Shown here piece by piece: positions 18,104-26,361 of a stretch of DNA of 64,000 bases; within the stretch, counting starts at the first letter, position 1, and each line of letters opens with the position of its first letter. Location of the stretch: assembly GCA_038114465.1 (NCBI GenBank), contig JAYNQW010000002.1:186001-250000 (forward strand), in the 5' to 3' direction. The translations under genes and the position numbers were made by a program. The notes under the pieces were generated by a model. That model did not search any database, had not been told where the DNA came from, and was given only the letters and a program-made list of their open reading frames with translations. This DNA is from CALINB01 sp938045325. Its GTDB lineage: Bacteria; Pseudomonadota; Alphaproteobacteria; Rhodospirillales; CALINB01.

Positions 18104-19279
18104 ATGGCTCAAGCCGATCTTCACACCGTCGCCGCGCTCGAACGCCTCGGCACCGAAACCGCGTTCGAAGTCCTGGCGCGCGCCAAGAAACTCGAGGACG
18201 AAGGCCGCGACATCATCAATCTCGGCATCGGCCAGCCCGATTTCACGACGCCCGAAAATATTGTCGAGGCCGCGATCAAGGCGTTGAAGGACGGCCATCA
18301 CGGCTACACGCCGGCGAACGGGATTTTACCGCTTCGCGAAGCCGTAGCCGAAGACATCGCCAACCGGCGCGAGGTTACCGTCGATCCGGATCACATCGTG
18401 ATCATGCCGGGCGGCAAAGTGACGATGTTTTTCGCCATCCTCATGTTCGGTGAACCGGGGGCGGAGATCATCTACCCCAACCCGGGCTTTCCGATTTACG
18501 AATCCGTGATCAACTTCTCGGGCGCCAAGGCGGTACCGATGCCGCTGTTGGAAGAAAACGACTTCGCCTTCAGCGCCGACACCGTACTCGGCCTGATCAC
18601 GCCGAAGACCCGGCTGATCATCCTCAACAGCCCATCGAACCCCACGGGCGGAGCGTTTCCCATGGCAGAAGTCGACAAGCTCGTCGCCGGGCTTGAGGCG
18701 CACCCGCATGTCGCGGTCATGAGCGACGAGATTTATGATCGAATTCTCTATGACGGGCGCGAGCACGTCTGTTTTCTCAAATACGAAAGCCTGCGCGACC
18801 GGCTGATCTTGCTGAACGGCTGGAGTAAGACCTACGCCATGACCGGCTGGCGGCTCGGTTATTCGGTGTGGCCTGAAAAACTCGTCGAGCCGGTCACCCG
18901 CCTCGCGATTAACTGCCATAGTTGTGTGAATGCCGCGACCCAATTTGCCGGCATCGAGGCGCTCAAGGGCCCGCAGGACCGCGTCGATGAGATGGTCGCC
19001 GCGTTTACCAACCGCCGCCAAGTGATCCAGCAGGAACTCAACCAAATCCCCGGCTTTCGCTGTATTGAGCCGGGCGGCGCGTTTTACGCCTTTCCGAACA
19101 TCGAAGGCACTGGATTGAGTGCACAGGAACTGCAAAACAAGCTGCTGAACGAAGCCGGCATCGCCACCATCTCCGGCACCAGTTTCGGCTCATACGGCGA
19201 AGGCTACATTCGGTTCTCGTACGCCAATTCCGAAGAGAACATCCGCGCGGCCGCCAAGCGTATCAAGGACGTGCTTTAA
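18104..19279 (+). CDS. Class I/II PLP-dependent aminotransferase (AspB-like)
   Basis: 391 residues, fold type I. Motifs are LGIGQPDFTTPENI near 45, YTPANGILPLREAVA near 67, NSPSNPTGG near 170, SDEIYDRILYDG near 206 and the PLP lysine in GWSKTYAMTGWRLGY near 230. The C-terminal Arg that binds substrate carboxylate is in IRFSYANS. It moves amino groups between amino and keto acids in the cytoplasm; aspartate, alanine or aromatic specificity cannot be told. A poor ribosome site (AGGAGCAAAAAACC) precedes the ATG. Its position just before glnB-glnA suggests nitrogen metabolism, but the latter have their own promoter. Confidence 0.94.
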   Translation: MAQADLHTVAALERLGTETAFEVLARAKKLEDEGRDIINLGIGQPDFTTPENIVEAAIKALKDGHHGYTPANGILPLREAVAEDIANRREVTVDPDHIVIMPGGKVTMFFAILMFGEPGAEIIYPNPGFPIYESVINFSGAKAVPMPLLEENDFAFSADTVLGLITPKTRLIILNSPSNPTGGAFPMAEVDKLVAGLEAHPHVAVMSDEIYDRILYDGREHVCFLKYESLRDRLILLNGWSKTYAMTGWRLGYSVWPEKLVEPVTRLAINCHSCVNAATQFAGIEALKGPQDRVDEMVAAFTNRRQVIQQELNQIPGFRCIEPGGAFYAFPNIEGTGLSAQELQNKLLNEAGIATISGTSFGSYGEGYIRFSYANSEENIRAAAKRIKDVL

Positions 19280-19414
19280 CGCCCAAACGAGAGTCTCAAT
19301 AAACAGGCAATTGCCCATTAATTGAGCATCGCGGTCAGGCCATAAGCCTCTATGCTACTTTAAGAAACAAACACAACTTATTGAAATAAAAAAAATTTCT
19401 ATAAACTTGCAAAC

Positions 19415-19430
19415 TGGCACGCCCCCTGCA
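19415..19430 (+). promoter_or_regulatory. Sigma-54 (-24/-12) promoter of glnB-glnA
   Basis: TGGCACGCCCCCTGCA matches the RpoN consensus TGGCAC-N5-TTGCA with the GG and GC dinucleotides at exact spacing and only one mismatch in the -12 block. It predicts transcription from about 19441, with a leader of roughly 114 bases before glnB. An NtrC enhancer site was looked for upstream but no convincing GCAC-N5-GTGC pair was seen. Confidence 0.88.
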
Positions 19431-19554
19431 CTATTAAGTCCGACGCACGGCGGTAAGCCAACAAAAAAGTGCGCTGAACAATCATGAGGGAACCTGCCGG
19501 TTACGCAAGTCACGCGGTCCGGCCTTTAGAGTCGAAGAGTGATCAGTACGGACA

Positions 19555-19893
19555 ATGAAAAAAATCGAAGCGATTATCAAACCATTCAAACTCGATGAAG
19601 TGAAAGAGGCCCTGCATGAAGTCGGTCTGCAAGGCATTACGGTCTTGGAGGCTAAAGGTTTCGGCCGGCAAAAAGGTCATACCGAGCTTTACCGGGGGGC
19701 CGAATATGTCGTCGATTTCCTGCCAAAGGTGAAAATCGAGGTTGTCGTCGATGATGACCAGCTGGAACGAGCCGTCGAGGCCATCCAGCAATCGGCCCAA
19801 ACCGGGCGCATCGGTGACGGCAAAATCTTTATTTCCACCATTGACGATGCCATCCGGGTTCGCACCGGCGAGCGCGGTTCGGACGCACTCTAA
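19555..19893 (+). CDS. glnB: Nitrogen regulatory protein P-II
   Basis: 112 residues, exact family length. It integrates glutamine and 2-oxoglutarate signals and controls adenylylation of glutamine synthetase and NtrB. The T-loop GFGRQKGHTELYRGAEYVVD contains Tyr51, the uridylylation site, and the C-terminal TGRIGDGKIF and RTGERGSDAL motifs are standard. It is 64 bases upstream of glnA, which is the usual alphaproteobacterial operon, and sits behind the sigma-54 promoter. Annotated GlnB rather than GlnK because of the glnA linkage and absence of amtB. Confidence 0.98.
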   Translation: MKKIEAIIKPFKLDEVKEALHEVGLQGITVLEAKGFGRQKGHTELYRGAEYVVDFLPKVKIEVVVDDDQLERAVEAIQQSAQTGRIGDGKIFISTIDDAIRVRTGERGSDAL

Positions 19894-19957
19894 ACTTCAT
19901 TTTTCAATCATTTAACCATCATCACGAGAGAAAGAGAGTAAGGGAGAAAACAAAGTC

Positions 19958-21382
19958 ATGACTTTAAAATGCGAAACGCCTCAAGATGTGCTGAAGGCGC
20001 TCAAGGACGAAAATATCCCCTGGGTCGACCTGCGTTTCACGGACCCCCGTGGAAAATGGCAACACCTCACCATGGCCGCCGATTTTATCGAAGAAGATTC
20101 GTTTGAAGACGGCATCATGTTTGACGGCTCCTCCATCGCTGGTTGGAAAGCAATTAACGAATCCGACATGTCCCTGATCCCCGACGCCACAACGGCCGTC
20201 ATGGATCCGTTCACGGCACAGCCGAGCATGATCCTTTATTGCGACATCAACGAGCCGACCACCGGCCAAGCCTATGAACGCGACCCCCGCTCAATCGCTA
20301 AAAAAGCGGAAGCCTATCTCGGTTCCACCGGCATCGGCGATACGGCCTACTTCGGGCCGGAACCGGAATTCTTCGTATTCGACGATGTTCGCTTTGATGT
20401 CACGATGAACCGGTGCTTTTTCGAGATCGACTCGGAAGAAGGCCCCTATGTCAGTGGCAAAATCTTCGATGAAGGCGGTAACATCGGTCACCGGCCCGGC
20501 GTTAAGGGCGGTTATTTCCCGGTCCCGCCTGTGGATTCAGCCCACGACCTGCGTGCCGAAATGGTATCGACCATGCAGGAAATGGGCCTCACCATGGATA
20601 AACATCACCATGAAGTGGCGCCCAGTCAGCACGAACTCGGTCTCGCGTTCTCGACCCTGGTTCGCTCCGCCGATAACGTGCAAATCTATAAATACTGCAC
20701 ACACATGGTCGCCCACACGTACGGCAAGACGGCAACGTTCATGCCGAAACCGGTTGCCGGCGATAACGGCTCGGGCATGCACACCCACCAATCGATCTGG
20801 AAAGACGGCAAGCCGACCTTTGCCGGTTCCGGGTATGCCGACCTCTCCGATACCGCCCTGCACTACATCGGCGGCATTATCGCGCACGCTAAGGCGATCA
20901 ACGCGTTTACCAACCCGACGACCAACAGCTACAAGCGGTTGATCCCGGGCTTCGAAGCGCCGGTGTTGCTGGCTTATTCGGCCCGCAACCGCTCGGCTTC
21001 GTGCCGAATTCCGTTCTCCAACTCGCCCAATGGCAAGCGGGTCGAAATCCGCTTCCCGGATGCCATGGCCAACCCTTACCTGGCGTTCTCCGCCATGCTG
21101 ATGGCCGGCCTCGACGGCATTCAAAACAAGATCCATCCGGGCGATGCCATGGATAAAGACTTGTACGATCTGCCGCCGGAAGAACTCGCCGACGTGCCGA
21201 CCGTTTCGGGCTCGCTACGCGATGCCGCCGAAGCACTCGATGCTGACCGTGCGTTCCTGAAAAAAGGCGACGTCTTCACGGATGACCAAATTAACGGTTA
21301 TCTCGACCTCAAGTGGGAAGAAATCTACAACTTCGAACACGCCCCGCATCCGGTCGAATTTAAAATGTACTATTCTTCCTGA
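19958..21382 (+). CDS. glnA: Glutamine synthetase type I
   Basis: 474 residues. It makes glutamine from glutamate, ammonia and ATP as a cytoplasmic dodecamer. Visible signatures are MFDGSSIAGWKAINESDM, the FGPEPEFF metal site, GSGMHTHQSIW, the NRSASCRIP ATP site and the adenylylation loop MDKDLYDLPPEE with its Tyr, so activity is expected to be controlled by GlnE and P-II. The preceding leader has AGGGAGAAAAC. Second gene of the glnB-glnA operon, ended by a strong terminator. Confidence 0.98.
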   Translation: MTLKCETPQDVLKALKDENIPWVDLRFTDPRGKWQHLTMAADFIEEDSFEDGIMFDGSSIAGWKAINESDMSLIPDATTAVMDPFTAQPSMILYCDINEPTTGQAYERDPRSIAKKAEAYLGSTGIGDTAYFGPEPEFFVFDDVRFDVTMNRCFFEIDSEEGPYVSGKIFDEGGNIGHRPGVKGGYFPVPPVDSAHDLRAEMVSTMQEMGLTMDKHHHEVAPSQHELGLAFSTLVRSADNVQIYKYCTHMVAHTYGKTATFMPKPVAGDNGSGMHTHQSIWKDGKPTFAGSGYADLSDTALHYIGGIIAHAKAINAFTNPTTNSYKRLIPGFEAPVLLAYSARNRSASCRIPFSNSPNGKRVEIRFPDAMANPYLAFSAMLMAGLDGIQNKIHPGDAMDKDLYDLPPEELADVPTVSGSLRDAAEALDADRAFLKKGDVFTDDQINGYLDLKWEEIYNFEHAPHPVEFKMYYSS

Positions 21383-21407
21383 TCTCTCGTGAGATCACAC
21401 GAACTAA

Positions 21408-21437
21408 GGGCCGCTTCTTCAAGCGGCCCTTTTTTTG
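21408..21437 (+). terminator. Rho-independent terminator of glnB-glnA
   Basis: Nine perfect pairs GGGCCGCTT / AAGCGGCCC around the four-base loop CTTC are followed by eight T. It starts 26 bases after the glnA stop. The convergent TauD gene ends at 21458. Confidence 0.96.
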
Positions 21438-21457
21438 TTTGGGTGATTACGAAAACT

Positions 21458-22324
21458 TTATTCGGGCCGCGTGCCGATGACCACCGAGCGGTGCATGACC
21501 CGCCGGTGCTGGCTCATGTCGTAATTGTGCAGCACCCGGTGCAACAGGCTGCGGTTATCCCACATCACGAGATCGCCGAGCCGCCAGCTGTGGGGATACA
21601 CAAACCGCCGTTCCGTCGCGTGATCATAAAGCCGCTTTAACAGTGCGATGCCTTCCTCGCGGTCCATGCCTTCGATGCAGTCGGTATGAATGCCAATGTA
21701 GAGCGCCTTGCGCCCGTTATCCGGATGGGTGCGCACCAAGGGGTGCACGACCGGCGGGCGTAGCTTGATTTCCTCGGGCGTCGCCGGTTTGCTGCCAGTG
21801 TTGCGCCGATTCGCTTCCCAGCTATGGATGGCCTTCAGGCCTTCAATTTGTTTCTTTGTCGCATCATCAAGTGTTTCATAAGCGAGATGCATGTTGGCAA
21901 ATTCGGTTTGCCCGCCGTCGGGCGGTAATTCGCGCGCATGCAGAAACGTCGCGAACGACGGAATTTCGTGATAGGACTTATCGGTGTGCCAATGAAAGCT
22001 GCCGTAGGTCCGCTTGATCGGGTTATTGTTTTCATCGACATTGGCGATGACATGCACCTGTGGCGTTTCATGGCCTTTAACGTCATGCAGCAGATGACGC
22101 TCCAGCGTACCGAAACGCTCCGTCATTGCCATTTGCTGTTCGCTGGTTAAATCCTGGTCGCGAAACACCAGAATATGGTTTGCCACCAACGCACGCACAA
22201 TTGCATCCCGAAGATCGTCATCGAATGGCTGCGACAGATCAACGCCGAGGATTTCGGCCCCCGCCGCCTCGCCGACCCGATTTAACACGAATGGATAAGA
22301 CGTATCCTGCGCCACGTTGTTCAT
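21458..22324 (-). CDS. TauD/TfdA-family Fe(II)/2-oxoglutarate dioxygenase
   Basis: 288 residues. Iron ligands are in HWHTDKSY (near 112) and LLHRVLHNYD near the C-terminus; the oxoglutarate Arg is in RRVMHRSVV. The strand GAEILGVDLSQPFDD at the N-terminus and VFRDQDLTSEQQ are typical of the taurine/2,4-D dioxygenase clade. It differs clearly from the tandem pair at 11.8-13.6 kb, being closer to canonical TfdA/TauD in motif wording. ATG 22324 has AGGAGG seven bases upstream and is preferred to GTG 22330. Monocistronic. Confidence 0.93.
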   Translation of the reverse strand: MNNVAQDTSYPFVLNRVGEAAGAEILGVDLSQPFDDDLRDAIVRALVANHILVFRDQDLTSEQQMAMTERFGTLERHLLHDVKGHETPQVHVIANVDENNNPIKRTYGSFHWHTDKSYHEIPSFATFLHARELPPDGGQTEFANMHLAYETLDDATKKQIEGLKAIHSWEANRRNTGSKPATPEEIKLRPPVVHPLVRTHPDNGRKALYIGIHTDCIEGMDREEGIALLKRLYDHATERRFVYPHSWRLGDLVMWDNRSLLHRVLHNYDMSQHRRVMHRSVVIGTRPE

Positions 22325-22507
22325 GCACACGCCTCCTGAAATAAGTTCTCACATTATAAACCCAATTTTCCGGCGAGGCACCATGAGACACAAAAATATT
22401 TTTACGTCAGGTTCGAAAAATCCGTGAAATTGATCTTGCCATATGAGCGCCACAATTTAGTATTTTCATATAGTTAGTCCGTATCGCTTCTTGAGGGGAT
22501 AGCCATC

Positions 22508-23563
22508 GTGAGGGCCTTGAAGACTGTACGGCAAAGCCGGACAGCCCAGTTGATTTTCGGTGCGTTTTGCATGTTCTCGGTGCTGGCCCTGAGCCCGACG
22601 TCACCGGCGCTCGCGCAAAACTACCCGCAAATGATTCAAAAGCAGATCCCGAAGCTCAAGAACGCGGCGGCGGAAATCGTCAAGATATACAACAGCGTTT
22701 CCGGCCAGCCCAACATGCAACAGCTTCGCAATATCGACAAACAATCGAAGCTGATGGACGGCGCCATCGTTCAAATCAGCCGCATGGCCCAATGGCTTGA
22801 CGAATCAAAAGAGGACCACCTCAAGCTTAAAGCCGACGGCATGTTTGCCATTCGCAACGCAACCTCGGATGTCGCCGAAGCGCAGTTGAAATCGAAGCAA
22901 CGGGGTGTCACCAACAACATCATTCTCTATTCGAAACCGGAAACGGGTCAACTTGCGCAAGATCGCAAAAATTTTGAAGCCGCCCTCAAGGCCGAGACTA
23001 AACGCCTTGCCGATTTGCGCGTCAAGCAAGGCCGGATCATCGCCGCAGAACGGAAAAAACGGTTAGAACAAGAAGCAAAATGGCAAGCCATGCGTGCCAA
23101 ACAGGCCATCGAGTCGAAGAAAACGACCGTCTCGACCCGAACCGATGCCGGACCAACGCCGCCCGGCACCCGCTGGCTGGTGACCAAAGGCAAGCACCCG
23201 CGGGTCAATGCCGGTTCCATGCTCGCCGGTGTCTTTAACATCACAAAACGGAAACCGCCCGGATACCGACCACCGAGCCGGTGGGTCATGATGGGACGGG
23301 AACCGCAGCCTCCTGAATTCGACAAACGAAAAGCTGCGATCTGCCGGGGGAATTACAACGGCGAATGGGTTCCCGGCTCAGCGCTGTTTTATCATGGCGG
23401 TGCTTGTCTGACCTATTGGAACAGAAACTTAAAAGTAGCAAAAGAATATGATGTTTTGGCGCCGACGGCCAAAATGATTGCGTCTACGGATAAGGCACTC
23501 TATCCGTCACCGATTCCCGAAACCTTGGCTTGGGTTCGCAGTAGCGTTAAGGCCCCATCCTGA
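22508..23563 (+). CDS. Secreted protein with C-terminal DM9-like repeat (probably the 5' half of a frameshifted gene)
   Basis: 351 residues. The signal peptide is long (positive start MRALKTVRQSRTAQ, hydrophobic core to ALSPTSPALAQ, cleavage near 36). Residues 40-215 are helical and charged with coiled-coil character. Residues 285-330 show RKAAICRGNYNGEWVPGSAL, GGACLTYW and EYDVLAP, the pattern of a DM9 (DUF3421) repeat, a mannose-binding lectin module known mainly from animals and protists. DM9 repeats normally come in pairs; the partner is encoded just after the stop in the -1 frame (SLAVCRGK...CVTYL...YEVLV), so one missing base near the CCCC at 23553-23556 probably splits one gene. GTG start, ribosome site GAGGGGA. 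Confidence 0.7.
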   Translation: MRALKTVRQSRTAQLIFGAFCMFSVLALSPTSPALAQNYPQMIQKQIPKLKNAAAEIVKIYNSVSGQPNMQQLRNIDKQSKLMDGAIVQISRMAQWLDESKEDHLKLKADGMFAIRNATSDVAEAQLKSKQRGVTNNIILYSKPETGQLAQDRKNFEAALKAETKRLADLRVKQGRIIAAERKKRLEQEAKWQAMRAKQAIESKKTTVSTRTDAGPTPPGTRWLVTKGKHPRVNAGSMLAGVFNITKRKPPGYRPPSRWVMMGREPQPPEFDKRKAAICRGNYNGEWVPGSALFYHGGACLTYWNRNLKVAKEYDVLAPTAKMIASTDKALYPSPIPETLAWVRSSVKAPS

Positions 23564-24444
23564 AAAACGCCGCCAAAATCGGCAAAACAAAGGATGGAAA
23601 ATCCCTCGCCGTTTGCCGCGGGAAAATTCACTCGCACCATAACAGCGTGCCGGTTGGCTGGGTGAGACCTGACCCCAACGGGAAATCGGTCTGTGTCACC
23701 TATCTTGGCGGGACCGGTGAATATGAAGTCCTCGTCCAAAAAGAATCGGCCAAGAAAACATCGCCGCGCACGGCCTGGAGCAAACTCTCGGGCAAAGCCA
23801 ACGATATCGGTGTCGGCGCCGACGGTTCCGCCTGGGTCGTTAGTACCAAAAAGGCGCGCGGTGGTTTCCAGATATATAAGCTTGCGAACAACAAATGGCA
23901 GGACATGAAAGGCAGCGGCTTGCGCATCGCCGTCGGTCCCAAGGGCAACGCCTGGACCGTAACCAAAGACCAGTCCATTTTCCGCCATGACGGCAAAGTC
24001 TGGAAGAAAATATCCGGTAAGGCCACCGATATCGGCGTCGGCGCGGACGGATCCGTCTGGGTCGTCAGCACCAAAAAAGCCCGTGGCGGATATCAAATTT
24101 ACAAACGCGTGAACAACAAATGGCAGAATATGAAAGGCAGCGGCTTGCGCATTACCGTCGGCCCTAAGGGCAACGCCTGGATCGCCACCAAGGACCATTC
24201 CATTTACCGGCACAACGGCAAAGTTTGGAAGAAGTTTTCCGGCAAAGCCAACGACATCGGTGTCGGTGCCGACGGAACCATCTGGGTCGTCAGCACCAAA
24301 AAAGCCCGCGGCGGTTTTGCCATCTATCAGTTACTCAATCGGAAATGGCACTTTAGAAACGGCTCTTCGCTTAACATCGCGATCGGCCCGAAGGGTAAAG
24401 CCTGGGTTACCACCAAAGACCATTCAATTTTCCGGAGCCGCTAA
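23560..24444 (+). CDS. DM9-like repeat followed by a six-blade tectonin-type propeller
   Basis: Coding sequence is recognisable from about 23560 in this frame: a DM9-like repeat (SLAVCRGKIH, VPVGWVRPD, CVTYLGG, YEVLVQ) and then six tectonin repeats in three pairs, each with DIGVGADGS-x-W-V-V-S-T-K or VGPKGNAW-x-x-T-K-D. Six tectonin repeats would close a beta-propeller like tachylectin-1, a family that binds lipopolysaccharide or sugar surfaces. There is no signal peptide of its own, which fits its being the 3' half of the upstream gene. If translated alone, possible starts are CTG 23560 overlapping the upstream stop (TAAGG nearby) or GTG 23647, which has no ribosome site and would cut the DM9-like module. 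Confidence 0.72.
   Translation: MKNAAKIGKTKDGKSLAVCRGKIHSHHNSVPVGWVRPDPNGKSVCVTYLGGTGEYEVLVQKESAKKTSPRTAWSKLSGKANDIGVGADGSAWVVSTKKARGGFQIYKLANNKWQDMKGSGLRIAVGPKGNAWTVTKDQSIFRHDGKVWKKISGKATDIGVGADGSVWVVSTKKARGGYQIYKRVNNKWQNMKGSGLRITVGPKGNAWIATKDHSIYRHNGKVWKKFSGKANDIGVGADGTIWVVSTKKARGGFAIYQLLNRKWHFRNGSSLNIAIGPKGKAWVTTKDHSIFRSR
23776..24441 (+). repeat. Three 225-base tandem coding repeats (tectonin blade pairs)
   Basis: Units at 23776-24000, 24001-24225 and 24226-24441 each encode about 75 residues beginning W-[SK]-K-x-S-G-K-A. The units are highly alike at DNA level, for example in the stretches coding GVGADG and STKKARGG, with the third slightly shorter and more diverged near its end. This points to recent duplication or gene conversion of two-blade units. 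Confidence 0.85.
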
Positions 24445-24449
24445 TCGAC

Positions 24450-26177
24450 ATGTCCTTGCGTAAATTCATAACGATTTTTTGCGTTCTCGTATTCTCATTC
24501 ACGGCGGGAATCACGTTTGCGCATGCGGCGAGCTTTTGCTGGAAAGATTCATACGGCCGCGGCGTCGGCACCATTCCGCTGACCTGCCGGCCAGGCGAGG
24601 AACAAATCGGCCTGCTGTATTACCCAAAGTGCGGCAAGAACATGAAACGCTTCGGCTTTGATTGCCATTCGGTATGCCCTGCCGGGATGCGCGATGACGG
24701 CCTGTTTTGCCGCAGATCTGAATACGGCCGCGGCGTCGGTTATCCGTGGACGTTCTCAGACGGTTTCAGCAACGACGGCATGTTGGCGCGCTGCGATCGC
24801 GCCGAAACAAATTTAGAAGGCCCGGGCGGCAGGAAAAGACCGCGCGGCACGCGGTGTGAGATGTGGGGTGCCGTTGCCTATCCGAAATGCAAGCCCGGCT
24901 ACAGTCCGTTCGGATGCTGCATTTGCCGCCCGCCGCGCCCCGATTGCGGCGCGTTGAATCTCGGCGGCCAGTTCGACCTGTCATGTGCGAAAAAAATCGT
25001 CATCGGCAGTCCGCGCACCGGTAACTGCGCGCCCGGCGAGGAGTACGACGCCGGTTTGTGCTACGAAAAATGCAAACCCGGTTACACGGGCGTCGGCCCG
25101 GTATGCTGGGCGCAAAAACCGACGGGTTGGGTCAACTGCGGCATGGGTGCGGCAAAAAACAGTGCTACCTGCGCGAATGTTGTCGTCGGCCAAGTTTATT
25201 CAGTGACCAACGTTGCCCTGAACATTGCCAATGCCGGCGCGGGAAGTTCCGCTGATAAAGCCAGCAAAGCGGCCCGTCTCGCAAAGCTGCAGCAAAAATT
25301 CGCAAAGCTGCAAAAGAAAATGGCGACGATTAAAAAGGTGATGAAGGCCAAACGCGCCGTATCAGGTCTGATCCACCTCGAGCAAATGCAAAGGATACCG
25401 GCCAGCAAACTGACGGAGGAAGACATTATCCGGGTTTCCGCCGAGTTGGCTGCGTTTGCAGATCCGACCGGGGCGTCAGGTATCGTCGCCGCCTATACCC
25501 ACGCTAAATGCAGCAAGCTTTTCCCTCAGTCCGCCCCCAAACCGCCGCCAAAAAATAAAATCATTCCACCGTGGAAGCCCCGCGTCGGAGCGGGAGGAAG
25601 AATTCGCAGCTCTAGTATTTTCAATGGAGGGGTCGCGTTCGAAAAACGCGATGTGTTGTGGGCTATTCCAAACCGGCGCGGCAAAATCACCAATGCCGTC
25701 GCCGGCGGGCTTATCCTCGGACCGCCACGCAAGGCTCTTGGGATCTGCCAGGTGACACAAAAGTCGATTCACGAAGCTTCCCCTTATCTCGGCACTTTTA
25801 GGGTCGGCAATTACGACTTCGAGAATGGCGTGTGCGAAACGGCGTTTCCGGTCAACGAACTTGGAAAGCGACGAAAGATTTCCATTTTCGACACCCAGGC
25901 TGCAGCTAAGAATTTCTCGGTACAGGTTCTCGTGATCCGGCCGGGTAAGGACTATGCGACCCTGCAATGGATGCCTGAAAATCGGGTCAGTGCATATCGT
26001 GGTCATCTTTGTCAGGCAAATTTCGGCGGCCGTGTCCGGGTCGGCGTTTTTACTAACCCTGTTAAGTATGGGGGCGATAAACACGGCTGCGTGATGAATC
26101 TGTTCGGCCAGCGCATGTTTTTCGAACAAGGAGGCCCGAAGGCGTATAAGGTTCTTGTCCGCATGAAACAGTCGTAA
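24450..26177 (+). CDS. Secreted Cys-rich protein with DM9-like C-terminus
   Basis: 575 residues. Signal peptide at 1-27 (core IFCVLVFSFTAGITFAHA). Residues 28-235 are rich in Cys and Gly with recurring phrases SYGRGVGTIP, EYGRGVGYP, CKPGYSPFGCCIC and CKPGYTGVGPVCW, like the EGF-like Cys modules of protist and oomycete surface proteins. Residues 270-340 are an amphipathic, Lys-rich helix region. The last 150 residues hold DM9-like elements (ICQVTQ...YDFENGVCETAF and AYRGHLCQANFGG...CVMNLFG...YKVLV). It starts five bases after the propeller gene, so the three coding segments form one transcript for lectin-like envelope or secreted proteins. No enzyme motif is visible. Confidence 0.75.
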   Translation: MSLRKFITIFCVLVFSFTAGITFAHAASFCWKDSYGRGVGTIPLTCRPGEEQIGLLYYPKCGKNMKRFGFDCHSVCPAGMRDDGLFCRRSEYGRGVGYPWTFSDGFSNDGMLARCDRAETNLEGPGGRKRPRGTRCEMWGAVAYPKCKPGYSPFGCCICRPPRPDCGALNLGGQFDLSCAKKIVIGSPRTGNCAPGEEYDAGLCYEKCKPGYTGVGPVCWAQKPTGWVNCGMGAAKNSATCANVVVGQVYSVTNVALNIANAGAGSSADKASKAARLAKLQQKFAKLQKKMATIKKVMKAKRAVSGLIHLEQMQRIPASKLTEEDIIRVSAELAAFADPTGASGIVAAYTHAKCSKLFPQSAPKPPPKNKIIPPWKPRVGAGGRIRSSSIFNGGVAFEKRDVLWAIPNRRGKITNAVAGGLILGPPRKALGICQVTQKSIHEASPYLGTFRVGNYDFENGVCETAFPVNELGKRRKISIFDTQAAAKNFSVQVLVIRPGKDYATLQWMPENRVSAYRGHLCQANFGGRVRVGVFTNPVKYGGDKHGCVMNLFGQRMFFEQGGPKAYKVLVRMKQS

Positions 26178-26220
26178 CATCTGCCGCCAATCTGGCAATC
26201 AACGCTTTTATTCTACGCTG

Positions 26221-26245
26221 TTTCAGGGGCTTAACACCCCTGAAA
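26221..26245. terminator. Perfect hairpin, possible terminator
   Basis: TTTCAGGGG and CCCCTGAAA form nine perfect pairs around CTTAACA, 43 bases after the Cys-rich gene stop. There is no T run on either strand, so it may be a processing or Rho-independent-like barrier rather than a classical terminator. Confidence 0.4.
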
Positions 26246-26361
26246 CTCCTTAAGTGATTGAGATCAGTAATAAAATTACCGAACTTTCTTGAATACAAAG
26301 CATCAAACGGCATGATATTACTCTTGGCTTCGGTATTTGCTTAACGATCAAATGGGGAACG

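Noticed and set aside
23561..23563. UGA at the end of the first DM9 gene as a second selenocysteine codon
   Set aside because: The frame after this UGA has no similarity to DM9 or any family, while the matching sequence continues in the -1 frame; there is no Cys-like redox motif.
23776..24441. CRISPR-like repeats
   Set aside because: Repeat units are 225 bases, coding, and without spacers.
23647..24444. Propeller protein starting at GTG 23647
   Set aside because: No ribosome site, and the DM9-like sequence continues upstream in the same frame.
26062..26313. Minus-strand frame between the Cys-rich gene and purE
   Set aside because: Half of it is antisense to the Cys-rich gene and there is no ribosome site or coding character.
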